A stretch of DNA of 64,000 bases from Parabacteroides sp. PF5-9 (GCF_029893105.1 NZ_JARXWG010000010.1:1-64000), one strand, 5' to 3'; shown: positions 41,251-52,253, numbered from the stretch's first letter. The notes: generated from the sequence alone by a model not told the origin. A program made the numbers and translations.

Positions 41251-44200
41251 TCAGACTTTATCTATTCTTATTGACAAAGTAAAATCTTCAAAATCAATAT
41301 CTGTCGGTTCACTCAGAATATCTACCACTTTGACCGATACCGCCAATACCTGATTCTTGATATAATCGTTATACGCCATAACAGCCTCATCCATTTCAGC
41401 AGAAGAAAGCACATGTATCTTTACTTTATCGGTAATTTCCAACCCATTGCTCTTGCGCAGATTCTGTATACGATTAACCAACTCACGGGCTAATCCCTCT
41501 TTACGCAGATCTTCGGTGATGGTTATATCCAAAGCGACAGTCAATCGTCCTTCATTGGCCACCAGCCAACCGGGGATATCTTCCGATATAACATCCACAT
41601 CCGCCAGTTCAATAACAGCCTCCTGCTCTTCGACCTCAAAGCGGAACTGTCCGGTCGATTCAAATGCAATGATATCTTCCTGCGACATCGACTGTATAAC
41701 CGCAGCCAGCGATTTCATGATTTTACCGTAGCGCGGACCTAGTTTCTTGAAATCAGGCTTGATCTTTTTTACGAGTATACCGGCAGCATTATCGACAAAC
41801 TTCAGTTCTTTGACATTCACCTCATTCAGGATAAGATCTTTGACTGCTTCTATCGCTTCCTGCTGATGTTCATCTGCGACCGGCACCATAATGGTTTGCA
41901 GTGGCTGACGTACCTTTATATTCACCTTCCGGCGTAAGGCCAGCACCATAGACGAAATACTTTGGGCAATTTGCATCCGTTCTTCCAGATCTTTATCAAT
42001 AAATGCCTCATTAGAAACAGGGAAATCGGTCAGATGGACAGATTCCACCTTTTCACGAGCTGTCACCGCCACTAAATCCAGGAATAACTTATCCGAATAG
42101 AATGGTGAGATTGGAGCCATCAACTTAGCCACTGTCTCCAGACAGGTATAAAGCGTCTGATAAGCCGACAATTTATCTTCAGTCATTTCACCTCCCCAGA
42201 AACGACGGCGGTTCAAACGAACATACCAGTTACTCAGGTGATCATTGACAAACTCAGAGATTGCCCGTCCGGCACGTGTCGGTTCATAAGCATCCAGATA
42301 CGCATCCACATCCTTAATCAACGAATTCAGTAAGGATAAAATCCAACGATCGATTTCCGGACGTTTATCATAGTCCACTTCCGGTTCCGAATAATCAAAA
42401 CCATCGACATTGGCATATAAGGCAAAAAATGAATATGTATTATATAATGTACCGAAGAATTTTCTCCGCACCTCTTCTAATCCGTCGACATCAAATTTGA
42501 TATTATCCCATGGCGAAGCATTTGTAATCATATACCAACGCAAAGGATCCGACCCATACTGTTCGATCGTTTCAAACGGATCAATACCATTCCCCAGACG
42601 TTTAGACATCTTATTTCCATTCTTGTCTAACACCAGTCCGTTGGATATCACTGCTTTAAATGCGACGCTATCAAAAATCATCGTACCGATCGCATGGAGG
42701 GTAAAGAACCATCCACGGGTCTGATCCACACCTTCCGCGATAAAATCAGCCGGGTAAACCGCCCGTTTATCTAAAATATCCTTGTTTTCAAACGGATAAT
42801 GGATTTGTGCATAAGGCATTGCACCCGAATCAAACCAAACGTCAATCAGATCGGTCTCCCGTTTCATCGGTTCCCCTTTGGAAGATACCAACGTAATATC
42901 ATCCACATAAGGACGATGCAAATCTATTTTGTCATAGTTCTCTTTCGTATAAACGCCTGGTTTAAAATCGGCAAACGGATTACTTTCCATCCGTCCGGCT
43001 TTAATCGATTTTTCGATTTCATGATACAACTCCTCAACCGAACCGATGCATTTTTCCTCATCCCCCTCTTCTGTACGCCAGATAGGTAATGGAGTTCCCC
43101 AGTAACGGCTACGGCTCAGGTTCCAGTCTTGCAGGTTTTCCAGCCATTTCCCAAAACGTCCGGTTCCGGTACTTTGCGGTTTCCAGTGAATGGTGTTGTT
43201 CAATTCGATCATGCGATCACGACAAGCTGTAGTCCGAATAAACCAGCTATCCAACGGATAATATAATACCGGCTTATCAGTACGCCAACAATGTGGATAA
43301 TTATGCGTATGTTTTTCAATTTTGAACACCCGGTTCTGCACCTTCAGCATGATACAAATACTCACATCCAATGTTTCGTCCTTATCAGTGAGTGCCGGAT
43401 CATAGGCGTTTTTCACAAAACGTCCGGCAAACGGATCGTAATCCGCCGCATTCATGCGTGTCTGTACAAATTCAGGATCCAGGTCTTCCAGTTGATAATA
43501 TTTACCAGTCAGATCGACCATCGGACGCATATTCCCCTCCTTATCTTTCAACATCAAAGGAGGTATACCATTTAGTTTACCGACACGGTCATCGTCTGCT
43601 CCGAAAGTAGGTGCAATATGCACAATCCCCGTTCCATCTTCCGTCGTTACATAATCTCCGGTGATGACACGGAACGCACCTTCACCCGGATTGACCCACG
43701 GTATAAGCTGCTCGTAGTTCATTCCGGCCAGTTCAGATCCTTTCCATTCGCCTACCACTTTGAACGGAATAAGTTTGTCGCCTTCTTTATAATCCGACAA
43801 TGCCAACTCGGCCGCTTGTTCATTAAAATAAGCCGAAACCAAATCCTTTGCCAAAACAGCTGTCATAGGCACACCCGTATACGGGTTATAGGTCTGTACC
43901 GCTACATAGGTAATATTCGAACCGACACAAAGGGCTGTATTCGATGGCAATGTCCACGGTGTAGTCGTCCATGCTAAAAAGAACGCATCACCAAAAGCCG
44001 CCATCTCCGGTTTGGGGTTCAGAATATGAAATTGCGCCGTACAAGTGGTATCTTTCACATCCCTGTAACAACCCGGTTGATTCAACTCATGTGTGCTCAG
44101 CCCTGTACCGGCTGCCGGCGAATAAGGTTGAATCGTATATCCTTTATATAAATAGTTTTTCTGATTTAACTCTTTCAGTAAATACCATAACGTTTCAATA

Positions 44201-44670
44201 TACCGATTGTCGTAAGTGATATAAGGGTCATCCATATCTACCCAATACCCCATTTTCTGCGTCAGTTCCTCCCATTCACGGGTGTACTTCATCACATCTT
44301 TACGACAAGCAGCATTATATTCAGCAACAGAAATCTTCTTGCCGATATCTTCTTTGGTAATACCCAACGCTTTTTCGACACTTAGTTCTACCGGAAGGCC
44401 ATGGGTATCCCAACCTGCTTTACGGTTCACTTCAAAACCTTTCATCGTTTTGTAGCGGCAGAAAATGTCCTTAATGGCGCGAGCAATCACGTGATGAATT
44501 CCGGGCATCCCATTGGCTGAAGGCGGTCCTTCATAAAACACAAATGAGGGATTGCCGGCACGTATTTCAAGACTCTTATGGAAGATGTCACCATCTTGCC
44601 ATCTTTTCAGCATCTCTTTGTTCACGTCCGAAAGGTCAAACTTCGAATATTCGGCAAATTTCTTATTCAT
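41251..44670 (-). CDS. Isoleucyl-tRNA synthetase
   Basis: The 1139-residue class-I synthetase has the HIGH-type motif GPPSANGMPGIHH (about residue 50), CP1 editing domain (TTPWTLPSNTALCVG), WFDSGAMPYAQ and KMSKRLGNG. The C-terminal region lacks a clear zinc-binding CxxC, as in the eukaryote-like/Type II IleRS group (its length also fits). That group includes mupirocin-resistant forms, but resistance cannot be read from sequence. Promoter -7 box TAAATTTG at 44706-44713 (minus strand). Confidence 0.97.
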   Translation of the reverse strand: MNKKFAEYSKFDLSDVNKEMLKRWQDGDIFHKSLEIRAGNPSFVFYEGPPSANGMPGIHHVIARAIKDIFCRYKTMKGFEVNRKAGWDTHGLPVELSVEKALGITKEDIGKKISVAEYNAACRKDVMKYTREWEELTQKMGYWVDMDDPYITYDNRYIETLWYLLKELNQKNYLYKGYTIQPYSPAAGTGLSTHELNQPGCYRDVKDTTCTAQFHILNPKPEMAAFGDAFFLAWTTTPWTLPSNTALCVGSNITYVAVQTYNPYTGVPMTAVLAKDLVSAYFNEQAAELALSDYKEGDKLIPFKVVGEWKGSELAGMNYEQLIPWVNPGEGAFRVITGDYVTTEDGTGIVHIAPTFGADDDRVGKLNGIPPLMLKDKEGNMRPMVDLTGKYYQLEDLDPEFVQTRMNAADYDPFAGRFVKNAYDPALTDKDETLDVSICIMLKVQNRVFKIEKHTHNYPHCWRTDKPVLYYPLDSWFIRTTACRDRMIELNNTIHWKPQSTGTGRFGKWLENLQDWNLSRSRYWGTPLPIWRTEEGDEEKCIGSVEELYHEIEKSIKAGRMESNPFADFKPGVYTKENYDKIDLHRPYVDDITLVSSKGEPMKRETDLIDVWFDSGAMPYAQIHYPFENKDILDKRAVYPADFIAEGVDQTRGWFFTLHAIGTMIFDSVAFKAVISNGLVLDKNGNKMSKRLGNGIDPFETIEQYGSDPLRWYMITNASPWDNIKFDVDGLEEVRRKFFGTLYNTYSFFALYANVDGFDYSEPEVDYDKRPEIDRWILSLLNSLIKDVDAYLDAYEPTRAGRAISEFVNDHLSNWYVRLNRRRFWGGEMTEDKLSAYQTLYTCLETVAKLMAPISPFYSDKLFLDLVAVTAREKVESVHLTDFPVSNEAFIDKDLEERMQIAQSISSMVLALRRKVNIKVRQPLQTIMVPVADEHQQEAIEAVKDLILNEVNVKELKFVDNAAGILVKKIKPDFKKLGPRYGKIMKSLAAVIQSMSQEDIIAFESTGQFRFEVEEQEAVIELADVDVISEDIPGWLVANEGRLTVALDITITEDLRKEGLARELVNRIQNLRKSNGLEITDKVKIHVLSSAEMDEAVMAYNDYIKNQVLAVSVKVVDILSEPTDIDFEDFTLSIRIDKV

Positions 44671-44902
44671 ACTTTAGTCAAATTATCTTGCTTTTAAAAA
44701 GACTGCAAATTTACTCATATAATTCGACATAGACAAGATAAGACAAGCGTAGTAAAAATCGGAACAGCCAAAATAGAACAGAAGCTATCCGGCACCCGTT
44801 TGGAAGAATACTACAACAACTTATCAGAACTAAACTCACACAATCCAAACAAAAAAACCAAAACAACCCATCGTTTATTTTCACCTCTTCGAACACTTTT
44901 CT

Positions 44903-44990
44903 GTTAGAGGTACCTCTAAAATGTTTTAGACGTACCTCTAAATCGATTTACACCTACCTCTAAATTTATTTAGACGTACCTCTAACAAAA
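44903..44990. repeat. Quadruplet 22-bp palindromic array III
   Basis: Four units start at 44903, 44925, 44947 and 44969. It is the reverse-orientation relative of array II, sharing its flanks: AACACTTTTCTG on one side and AAAAACAGAGGTAGGTGT on the other. Unit 3 (TTTACACCTACCTC) is the most diverged. The gap 44671-45322 otherwise contains the ileS promoter and no gene I can support. Confidence 0.85.
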
Positions 44991-45322
44991 AACAGAGGTA
45001 GGTGTTTCTAAAAAACAATTCCGATGTTGCAGAAAAACGGACAGAATATTGTTGTTTTTTATATAGGATGGTGTAAAAAACGTTTGCAAATCTCCTGAAA
45101 ACCAGACAAAAGAAAAGACCATCTCTCGCGAGACAGTCTCTTCTTTTCAACAAATCAAACTAATACTCAAATTATTAACCTATAAACCAATTACAACCTA
45201 TAAAGTTATTTTTATTCACCTTAGACCGGAGTTCAATCACCGGCCTTCACTTTATGGATATACAATTTCAGTGCCACAAGGGATATTTGCCATTTTGACA
45301 TTAAATCGAAGACAAAATGACA

Positions 45323-46318
45323 TCATCTTTTTGCCTTTCGTATTCTGAGAAACAGGTATGATCCGTAGATTAAGATCAGCGAAATCATATGGATATATCC
45401 TTTGGTCTGACTATTGAGTTTTATATCTGCAAAACCTTTGGTTGGCATACGTCCGTTAGTTGCTGGTTTTACTGCAGAGGTACTTTGTCGGCTGTTCTCT
45501 TCCGATTTAGCAGTTTCACCACGCCTTTCATTTGTGACCGGTCTGGCTGTCTCACGCTGTCTGTTTGTTGTTTTCTCCTGTGCAACAGTTGTTTCAATAG
45601 CCGGTTTAGGAGTTTGTCCGCCTCGCGGATTCAACATCCCCCCGATCTGTATAGCCATGGCATGGATGAATAAAGTAACATACAGTACATACGACCATTT
45701 CTGTAGTTTTTTCCATTTAACGTGACCCATACGTTTGCGAACCGCATCAAATGAAGTCACCCAAAGAGGAATAAACAGAATGAGCATAAAAACACCCAAT
45801 AAAAAACTAAAACTGCTGAATCCAGCCCCCAGAGTACTGACGACTTTTGTATTTGCCATATACTCTTCATTGTTGGCAAAAAAACGAAATGCGCCGGGCA
45901 CACTGTTCATCACACGGATCAACGAATGAGCAAAAACGGCGAACCCGGAGATGATAGACATCTCTTTACGTATTGACATCAGCTTTTTTACCGTAGGCCT
46001 TCGCACTTCAAGTGCACCGATATACATAATAATGATTAACAACGGATGTCCGAATGCACCCATATGGATATAATCACGGATAATCTCCCCGAGGAATGGT
46101 ACCCGGACAAATCCGGCAATCTCTATACCGAAAAGTTTGCCGAGCGAAGGTAACGCAACCAATACAAAAGGTATGGCAAAAAGCGTATAATAGAGACCGG
46201 AATGTTTTTTTATCGATTTAGCCAACAACACCAATAACAGAGTAAGAACAGCCAGTGAGGTAAGCAACGGTGCACTCTCTCTCAGATAGCCTAATAATTC
46301 AATGAGTAGTTTAACCAT
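45323..46318 (-). CDS. Inner-membrane ferric-reductase-like protein (XusC-like)
   Basis: The 331-residue protein has about seven to eight membrane segments. Core histidines lie in YIHMGAFGHPLLIIIM, FAVFAHSLIRVM and VTLFIHAMAIQIGG, the pattern of haem-ligating ferric-reductase-like domains. A Pro/Arg/Thr-rich loop (about 225-285) follows and a last membrane segment ends in basic residues. It is third in a minus-strand operon after a TonB receptor and a DUF4374 lipoprotein, so it probably reduces or releases iron imported as a siderophore complex. Confidence 0.75.
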   Translation of the reverse strand: MVKLLIELLGYLRESAPLLTSLAVLTLLLVLLAKSIKKHSGLYYTLFAIPFVLVALPSLGKLFGIEIAGFVRVPFLGEIIRDYIHMGAFGHPLLIIIMYIGALEVRRPTVKKLMSIRKEMSIISGFAVFAHSLIRVMNSVPGAFRFFANNEEYMANTKVVSTLGAGFSSFSFLLGVFMLILFIPLWVTSFDAVRKRMGHVKWKKLQKWSYVLYVTLFIHAMAIQIGGMLNPRGGQTPKPAIETTVAQEKTTNRQRETARPVTNERRGETAKSEENSRQSTSAVKPATNGRMPTKGFADIKLNSQTKGYIHMISLILIYGSYLFLRIRKAKR

Positions 46319-46394
46319 CAGTTTTCTTGTTTATTCTATAATTGTTTAATTTCACCTAATACCCGGAACAGGAGTTCCCAGGTAAACAAAGAGT

Positions 46395-47795
46395 TTATTC
46401 CTGATAAGTCAGCTTACCGACGCCGGAAATCTGAGTCGTTTCAACTGTAAGTCCCTTGGTTGCTTTAGCTGTCACTGGATCGATACAATAAATTGTCGGT
46501 TGCGCATCTTTAATTGTTACAGCGACATAAGCCGTCCCGTCTTCCACATAAGGGGTATTACCAAACCCTGTAGTGATCTCAGCCGAAGGCATACCTTCCA
46601 CATAGGTCAGTTTTCCGGTTTCTCCTTTGAAAATCGCCAGCTGATTTGCCGTATAACCTGCTTCAGAGAATGGACGGTCATACATCAATAGCAAGAAGTA
46701 GTCTTCTGTCAAATGCCAGCTGCGTACAAATGATCTACCATCGCTCTGTTCTTCGATATTACTATAGTAGGATGCATCAAATGCTTCGGTTCCTGCTTTG
46801 ATACGAACAACACCGGCAGGCAGAGTCGTTCGCTGTACCTCCTCGGTCATCACCTTCGCATAACTGGGTGAAAACACATAAACATCATTATTATCGGCCG
46901 CCCAGATCATCTGATAATACTGCGAACGGTTACGTCCACAGGCATAACTGATTTTGTCTGTTTTGATCAGTGTAGGATTTTCAAACTTCTCATTGTCATA
47001 GATGGCCACCCAGGCTTCATCCGGATATTGCGTCCATTGCAGTTCTCCTTTCAGGTATGAACTACTATTCGTTCCTCCCGATTCTGTTTTTACCAACTCC
47101 GGATATTTGACCCATTTACCTCCCTCGGCAGCTCCACCATACTGGCTCAGCCCCATAGGCACAGGCGCTGAATAGATTTTATTTCCGACTTGCAGGATAC
47201 CTGCCAGAGTAACATATTCACCATTGCCCAGGTAGTTCTCTACCATAATGGCTTCCGAATCTGTTTTTGTCTCCTGCTCAACATCTAAATAAGAGAACAA
47301 GAATCCTTTCGGCAAAAAATCATTTTCATCGGCATACTCTTTGCCCATATCACCGGCTGAAGAGGTGATCAGATAGTTATTATATATACCATAGGAAGTG
47401 AATCGTTTAGTTTCGAAAGTCACATCGCGTTCTTCTATTTTTTCCTCTTTCGTCAGGAGATACGAAGAACCGACTCCTGCATTTCCCTGGTTATACACTA
47501 AACGATAGAGATATTTATCTTGAAAGTAAACCCAATAGGTTCCACTTTCGGTTGTTAATCCATTGTTTTTAGTAGTGATCGTTCCTTCGTCCAACGTCTC
47601 TGCCGTAAGTAAAATACCGTTTTCACCACTTGAGGCGGCAATAACATAGTTTGATACCACCTCTATCGGATCGGGATCCGGGTCGGGATCCGGAGTCGGT
47701 GGGATCGGATCATCACTATCATCACCACAAGCAGTAAACAGACTACAAGCCAACATCATAGCTATAAGTCCTCTTGTCAAATAATTCTTTTTCAT
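46395..47795 (-). CDS. DUF4374 lipoprotein, XusB-like siderophore-binding protein
   Basis: The 466-residue lipoprotein (lipobox LFTAC, Cys22) has an acidic and Pro-Asp-rich surface-export linker ([20 protein letters not shown]) and a DUF4374 beta-propeller-like body. In Bacteroides thetaiotaomicron the DUF4374 protein XusB binds ferric enterobactin at the cell surface and is encoded beside the receptor XusA. The gene order here is the same. The ligand in this organism is inferred. Confidence 0.82.
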   Translation of the reverse strand: MKKNYLTRGLIAMMLACSLFTACGDDSDDPIPPTPDPDPDPDPIEVVSNYVIAASSGENGILLTAETLDEGTITTKNNGLTTESGTYWVYFQDKYLYRLVYNQGNAGVGSSYLLTKEEKIEERDVTFETKRFTSYGIYNNYLITSSAGDMGKEYADENDFLPKGFLFSYLDVEQETKTDSEAIMVENYLGNGEYVTLAGILQVGNKIYSAPVPMGLSQYGGAAEGGKWVKYPELVKTESGGTNSSSYLKGELQWTQYPDEAWVAIYDNEKFENPTLIKTDKISYACGRNRSQYYQMIWAADNNDVYVFSPSYAKVMTEEVQRTTLPAGVVRIKAGTEAFDASYYSNIEEQSDGRSFVRSWHLTEDYFLLLMYDRPFSEAGYTANQLAIFKGETGKLTYVEGMPSAEITTGFGNTPYVEDGTAYVAVTIKDAQPTIYCIDPVTAKATKGLTVETTQISGVGKLTYQE

Positions 47796-47883
47796 GTTGT
47801 TATTTTTATATTGTTTATGTATTGATATAAAACATCGCTAATTCTTCGAAAGATCCTTAACGTCCTTAAAGACCTTAAAGCCT

Positions 47884-50262
47884 TTAATCCCCCAAATAGA
47901 CCCTCAGCTTCCCATAGAAAGCCCGTCCAGCTTTCTGTAAACTGAAATTGTCATACAATTTTTCACCCGTGAAGTTCCGGCATTCAAAAGAGAAATTGTA
48001 ACGCCCATTCCGTATACCATACGACAAAGTCAGGTTATGCGAGAATTGACTCGGTATAATAAATTTTGTCTCACTTCCCAAGGCCTCCGAATAAAGTGGA
48101 AAACTATGCATATACAGATTGTCATATGTGAGGGTTAACACATTACCTTTTTGTCCCAAATCACGCCAGTAGAAAGAGAGATCCGAATTCGCATACCGAT
48201 AAGGCAGGTTCGGCATACGAGCACCATAAGTCAAACTCTCTTGACTTGTCCCTCCGGCAATTGTTTTTACATTGTCACGCACATTCATCTGTGTATAATT
48301 TCCTCCTACACTCACCCAGTTGGCAAAACCGTAGCGGACGGAAACAGTATATCCTTTCGTCTCCACTTTGCCGTGGTTCTCATAAGCCGCTCCTGACTTT
48401 CCTCCACTCAGATCGACCAGCTTACGTTGTATGTAGTCTTTCGTATCCCGGTAAACAAGTCCTCCTTCAACATACACACTGTGTTGCCCGAACGTCTCGT
48501 TATAGCTTAGGTTGATATTATAATTATCGCTGTTCTCCGGTTTTATCCCTACATCGCCCGATTCAAGATCTTCGTCGCCAAACATCTCCTCATTGGTCGG
48601 AAGACGGTAAGCTTTTTCGTAAGAGAGTTTAGTCTGCAGACTTTTCAATATAAAATAAGTGCCGGCTGCACCATATCCCATACTATTGATCGTATGCGAA
48701 GTACGTACATACTTATCCTGTGCCGACGAGGTTGCTATAGGCCCGGCAACATACTGGTTGTAGTATTTTCCAAAAGCAGAAAAATTCCAGTATTCCGATG
48801 GCATCAGGCGATACGACAGGCCGGTGATATTTTTACGCGTCTCCTTCGGAATCGCATCATTACCCGAATTTTCATTCAACATCGAACGATTTGTACGTTT
48901 GAATGAGTTTAATACATGGTTGAGTGTAAATGTATGCGCACTTCCTATGCGATAATGAGCCGTAAAAGTGCCATTCCAGTTATCATTATTTGAACGGGTA
49001 TGCTGGTAAGACTGTTCTCCCGGCATCCGAAGAAGACGTTTTTCGCCACGCCAGTTATACTCATAAGTCGAAGTATCTACATTATGAGTAATATTTTTAT
49101 TGTAATTGGCAGTCAGCGTAACATCCAACCCTTGTGTGAAAAGATTTTGTTTGCGATATTCCAACGAAGGCATGAACGAATGCCCTTTGCGGTACTTTCC
49201 GCCAAATACGACTTCCTGACGCACACCGGTTTGTATATCCTTATACATATTGGAATAAGTCAATCCGAACATCAGGCGATCGGCCCATTTTTTATCTACA
49301 ACCCCCACTTTGCCAACAATCGCTTCATTGTGATAATTATCGTGAAAACGTTTCACATGTTCTATCTTCTTCCGGTTGATCGCTCCCGTCTCAAAGTCTT
49401 TGACCGGCGTATCCACATAATAATTATTATCCGAATAATTCTGGAAAGTATTGATCTCGTAAGTAAGACCATTGCGGAATGTCTGACCGAAGTTGATATA
49501 AGACTTATGGGTATTGAATGACCCATATGAGTAGGAAGCATCCAGAAACCAACGGTTTTTATTTTTCTTGGTTACGATATTGATAACCCCACCGATAGCA
49601 TCCGTACCAAAACCTACCGGTACGACTCCTTTATAGACTTCAATACGTTCGGCATAGTTGACAGGAATATTATTCAGTCCAAACGAACTGCCAACGCCTT
49701 CCTGTGGTACTCCATCGATAAATATCTTGATATGTTTGCCGCTGAATCCGTCCATCATCAGTTGCATATCGGAACCGACACCTCCCGATTCGCGTAGTTT
49801 CATTCCTGGCGCCTGTGCCAATGCCTGGCTAAGATTTTGGATAGAGTTCTGCATCGCTTTGGTATCGATGGCTACAGCATTGAATGGTGAACGTTTAATC
49901 CGACTTACTCCATTGGAAACGACAACGACCTCATCCAACTCAGTAGTCATCGGAGTTATTGTGATATGCACCCGTGTTCCTTCGCCGGTCGTAAGTTTGA
50001 CCTGTTTCTCTACCGTTTTATAACCGATAGCCGAGACCACCAGCGTATATTCTCCAACCGGAGCGTGTAAATGGTAAATACCTTCCTGATTGGTACTACT
50101 GCCGTAATTCGTATCTTTCAAATATACTGTAGCAAAGTCGACTACTTCTTTTGTCGAAGAGGTTACTTTTCCAGACAATTTTGCTTTCTGCTCCGCATAT
50201 GCAGGAAAAATAATCAATAAGAACAATAGCGCAATGGCGCTTGCACGAACATCTGTTTTCAA
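47884..50262 (-). CDS. TonB-dependent outer-membrane receptor (XusA-like)
   Basis: The 792-residue receptor has a signal peptide, a CarboxypepD_reg-like domain (about 27-110, KLSGKVTSSTKEVVDFATVY), a plug domain (about 115-225, with IGGVINIVTKK) and a 22-stranded barrel ending in an aromatic-rich strand. First gene of the receptor-DUF4374-reductase operon. Energised by TonB to import a ferric siderophore, on the XusABC model. No obvious Fur box was found upstream. Confidence 0.88.
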   Translation of the reverse strand: MKTDVRASAIALLFLLIIFPAYAEQKAKLSGKVTSSTKEVVDFATVYLKDTNYGSSTNQEGIYHLHAPVGEYTLVVSAIGYKTVEKQVKLTTGEGTRVHITITPMTTELDEVVVVSNGVSRIKRSPFNAVAIDTKAMQNSIQNLSQALAQAPGMKLRESGGVGSDMQLMMDGFSGKHIKIFIDGVPQEGVGSSFGLNNIPVNYAERIEVYKGVVPVGFGTDAIGGVINIVTKKNKNRWFLDASYSYGSFNTHKSYINFGQTFRNGLTYEINTFQNYSDNNYYVDTPVKDFETGAINRKKIEHVKRFHDNYHNEAIVGKVGVVDKKWADRLMFGLTYSNMYKDIQTGVRQEVVFGGKYRKGHSFMPSLEYRKQNLFTQGLDVTLTANYNKNITHNVDTSTYEYNWRGEKRLLRMPGEQSYQHTRSNNDNWNGTFTAHYRIGSAHTFTLNHVLNSFKRTNRSMLNENSGNDAIPKETRKNITGLSYRLMPSEYWNFSAFGKYYNQYVAGPIATSSAQDKYVRTSHTINSMGYGAAGTYFILKSLQTKLSYEKAYRLPTNEEMFGDEDLESGDVGIKPENSDNYNINLSYNETFGQHSVYVEGGLVYRDTKDYIQRKLVDLSGGKSGAAYENHGKVETKGYTVSVRYGFANWVSVGGNYTQMNVRDNVKTIAGGTSQESLTYGARMPNLPYRYANSDLSFYWRDLGQKGNVLTLTYDNLYMHSFPLYSEALGSETKFIIPSQFSHNLTLSYGIRNGRYNFSFECRNFTGEKLYDNFSLQKAGRAFYGKLRVYLGD

Positions 50263-50489
50263 TTTGTTATCCTTTTAAAGTGTGAATTGAAACTAACTTT
50301 CAAATCTGGTGCAAAGTTCCACAAAATGTTTCGCGTAAATAATCGCTTATTTTAGGTAAATTGAAGGGATGAAATACCCTAAAATGGTTAGATGGTTTTT
50401 AAATTTATTCTATAAGAAAAAGTAGAGAATGGGATATAAAAAGTAACTGCATTCTGTTCATTTATTCGCAACACCCAGGTCTGTTTTCT

Positions 50490-50577
50490 GTTAGAGGTAC
50501 GTCTAAATGTATTTAGAGGTACGTGTAAATCAGTTTAGAGGTACGTGTAAAACAATTTAGACGTACCTCTAACAGAA
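50490..50577. repeat. Quadruplet 22-bp palindromic array IV
   Basis: Four units start at 50490, 50512, 50534 and 50556, the same family as II and III. Units 2 and 3 carry GTACGTGTAAA instead of GTACGTCTAAA. The outer half-sites are again GTTAGAG/CTCTAAC. It lies in the gap 50263-50705 between the sulfatase stop and the receptor start; nothing else was seen there. Confidence 0.85.
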
Positions 50578-50705
50578 AAGTATTCAAACAGAAACAAAAA
50601 AAACAATCGGTTATTCTGTTTTTTTTTGACTATTCCACCGTTCCGGCTATTTTGTTTGCCTGTCAAACGTCAACAAACATAAACTAATATCTAATTCACA
50701 TCTGA

Positions 50706-52253
50706 TTAATAATTCCCCCAATTCCGATGATCGCCATGAGGACGTTCTGTTCGTTTAAGCGGAATACTCATTCCGTCTGTTTCTTCCAACCAGTTATACA
50801 GATCATGGTTGAGTTGTTTGATTATTTCCTGATGTTCCTCTGATGCTATCAGATTATTCATCTCATTTGGGTCTTCCTGCAAATCATAAAATTCATTGGT
50901 ATCCCAGATACCGTGATAACGGATGTATTTATATCTATCGGTTCGTACACCATGCATCGTCGGGGTTTGTGGGAATTCATGCTCCCAATAGTATTCGTAA
51001 AAAACACGTTCCCGCCAGTCTGTTTCTTCCTTTTTCAGTAGAGGGACAAAAGAATAACCGACCATTTGTTCGGCTTTTGGTAATCCCAGATAATCCATAA
51101 TCGTCGGGGCTATATCCACATTCTGAACCATTTTCTCGACAATCTCTCCTCCTTCAAACAGTCCCGGAGCACGAGCCAACATAGGAACTCTAACCGACTC
51201 CTCGTAAAACTGACGTTTATCGATCAAACCATGCTCACCCCACGCAAAACCGTTATCTCCCATATAGATTACCAATGTATTTTCATCCAATCCGGCGGCT
51301 TGCAGATAATCCAAAACAGATCCAATGCTTTCATCTACCGAACGAAGTGTCTCACAATAGTTTCTCACCTGCACATCCCAGGGTCGACCATGATAGGAGT
51401 AATCTACCCCATGCCAGCTTTCCCGTTGATTCTTGACCCAGTCGGGCATCATCTGCTCGCCATAATAATCCTTATAGGCAGCAGCTTTTCCTGTTTTCGG
51501 ATCGATGGAAGGCAACTCTTTTATCCCATACTTCGGTGTATTGAATGAAGCTGGCACAACTAAATCTTTCTCCTGATAAATGCCTCTGTGACGTTTGGCC
51601 GGTGAGAAGTTATCATGTACCCCCTTATGAGAGAGATAAACAAAAAATGGTTGCTCGGATTCTACTTGCTGTTTCATGAAACCAATCGCGTGTTCGGTCA
51701 AGAGATCGGTCACATAAGTGCTATCTTTATACTCAACCCATTCCCCGTTTGTATTGATTCGAGGGTTCCAGTATTCACCCTGTCCGCGGAAGCCTTCCCA
51801 ATGGTGAAATCCCGGTTGCGGATCACCCGAATCGTTTCCCATATGCCATTTACCAAAAAATGCTGTTTGATAGCCGGCCTGTTGGAGGTACTCCGGAAAA
51901 AAGGTCAAACCAGCGGGTAACGGTGCTGAATTATCAACAACTTTATGCTCATGTGAATACATCCCTGTCAAAATAGAAGCCCGACTCGGAGAAGAGAGTG
52001 AAGTCGTCACAAAAGCATTCCGGATATAAGCACCTTCACGAGCCATGCGGTCCATATGTGGAGTCTCCAACCAGGGGACTGCTCCCGTAAAACCCATATA
52101 ATCATATCGGTGATCATCCGAAAGAATGAACACAACATTTAATGGCTTTCCATTTTTGCCCAATGGACGATCTATACTTTCAGAGTTATTTCCTGTCGTA
52201 CAACCGACCAACCCTAATGTAAGTAAAACCGGATGGATGTAGATTGATTTCAT
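50706..52253 (-). CDS. Sulfatase, serine-type, lipoprotein
   Basis: The protein has 515 residues from ATG 52253, where MKSIYIHPVLLTLGLVGC supplies a lipobox (Cys18); the longer frame to 52343 would bury it. The alkaline-phosphatase-fold sulfatase shows NVVFILSDDHRYD metal ligands and the modification motif S87-S-P-S-R. Serine replaces cysteine, so activation needs an anaerobic sulfatase-maturating enzyme. C-terminal RTDRYKYIRYHG is typical of family S1. It may remove sulfate from host or algal glycans; the substrate is unknown and no other glycan gene adjoins it. Confidence 0.9.
   Translation of the reverse strand: MKSIYIHPVLLTLGLVGCTTGNNSESIDRPLGKNGKPLNVVFILSDDHRYDYMGFTGAVPWLETPHMDRMAREGAYIRNAFVTTSLSSPSRASILTGMYSHEHKVVDNSAPLPAGLTFFPEYLQQAGYQTAFFGKWHMGNDSGDPQPGFHHWEGFRGQGEYWNPRINTNGEWVEYKDSTYVTDLLTEHAIGFMKQQVESEQPFFVYLSHKGVHDNFSPAKRHRGIYQEKDLVVPASFNTPKYGIKELPSIDPKTGKAAAYKDYYGEQMMPDWVKNQRESWHGVDYSYHGRPWDVQVRNYCETLRSVDESIGSVLDYLQAAGLDENTLVIYMGDNGFAWGEHGLIDKRQFYEESVRVPMLARAPGLFEGGEIVEKMVQNVDIAPTIMDYLGLPKAEQMVGYSFVPLLKKEETDWRERVFYEYYWEHEFPQTPTMHGVRTDRYKYIRYHGIWDTNEFYDLQEDPNEMNNLIASEEHQEIIKQLNHDLYNWLEETDGMSIPLKRTERPHGDHRNWGNY

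Noticed and set aside
44938-45153. 71-residue minus-strand frame upstream of ileS
   Set aside because: It overlaps array III and shows no protein-like features.
49000-49521. 173-residue frame antisense to the TonB receptor gene
   Set aside because: Shadow frame, Ile/Arg-rich with no domain.
36968-50577. 22-bp-period repeats as CRISPR arrays
   Set aside because: Units are contiguous palindromes without unique spacers of constant length, always four copies, and no cas gene is present.
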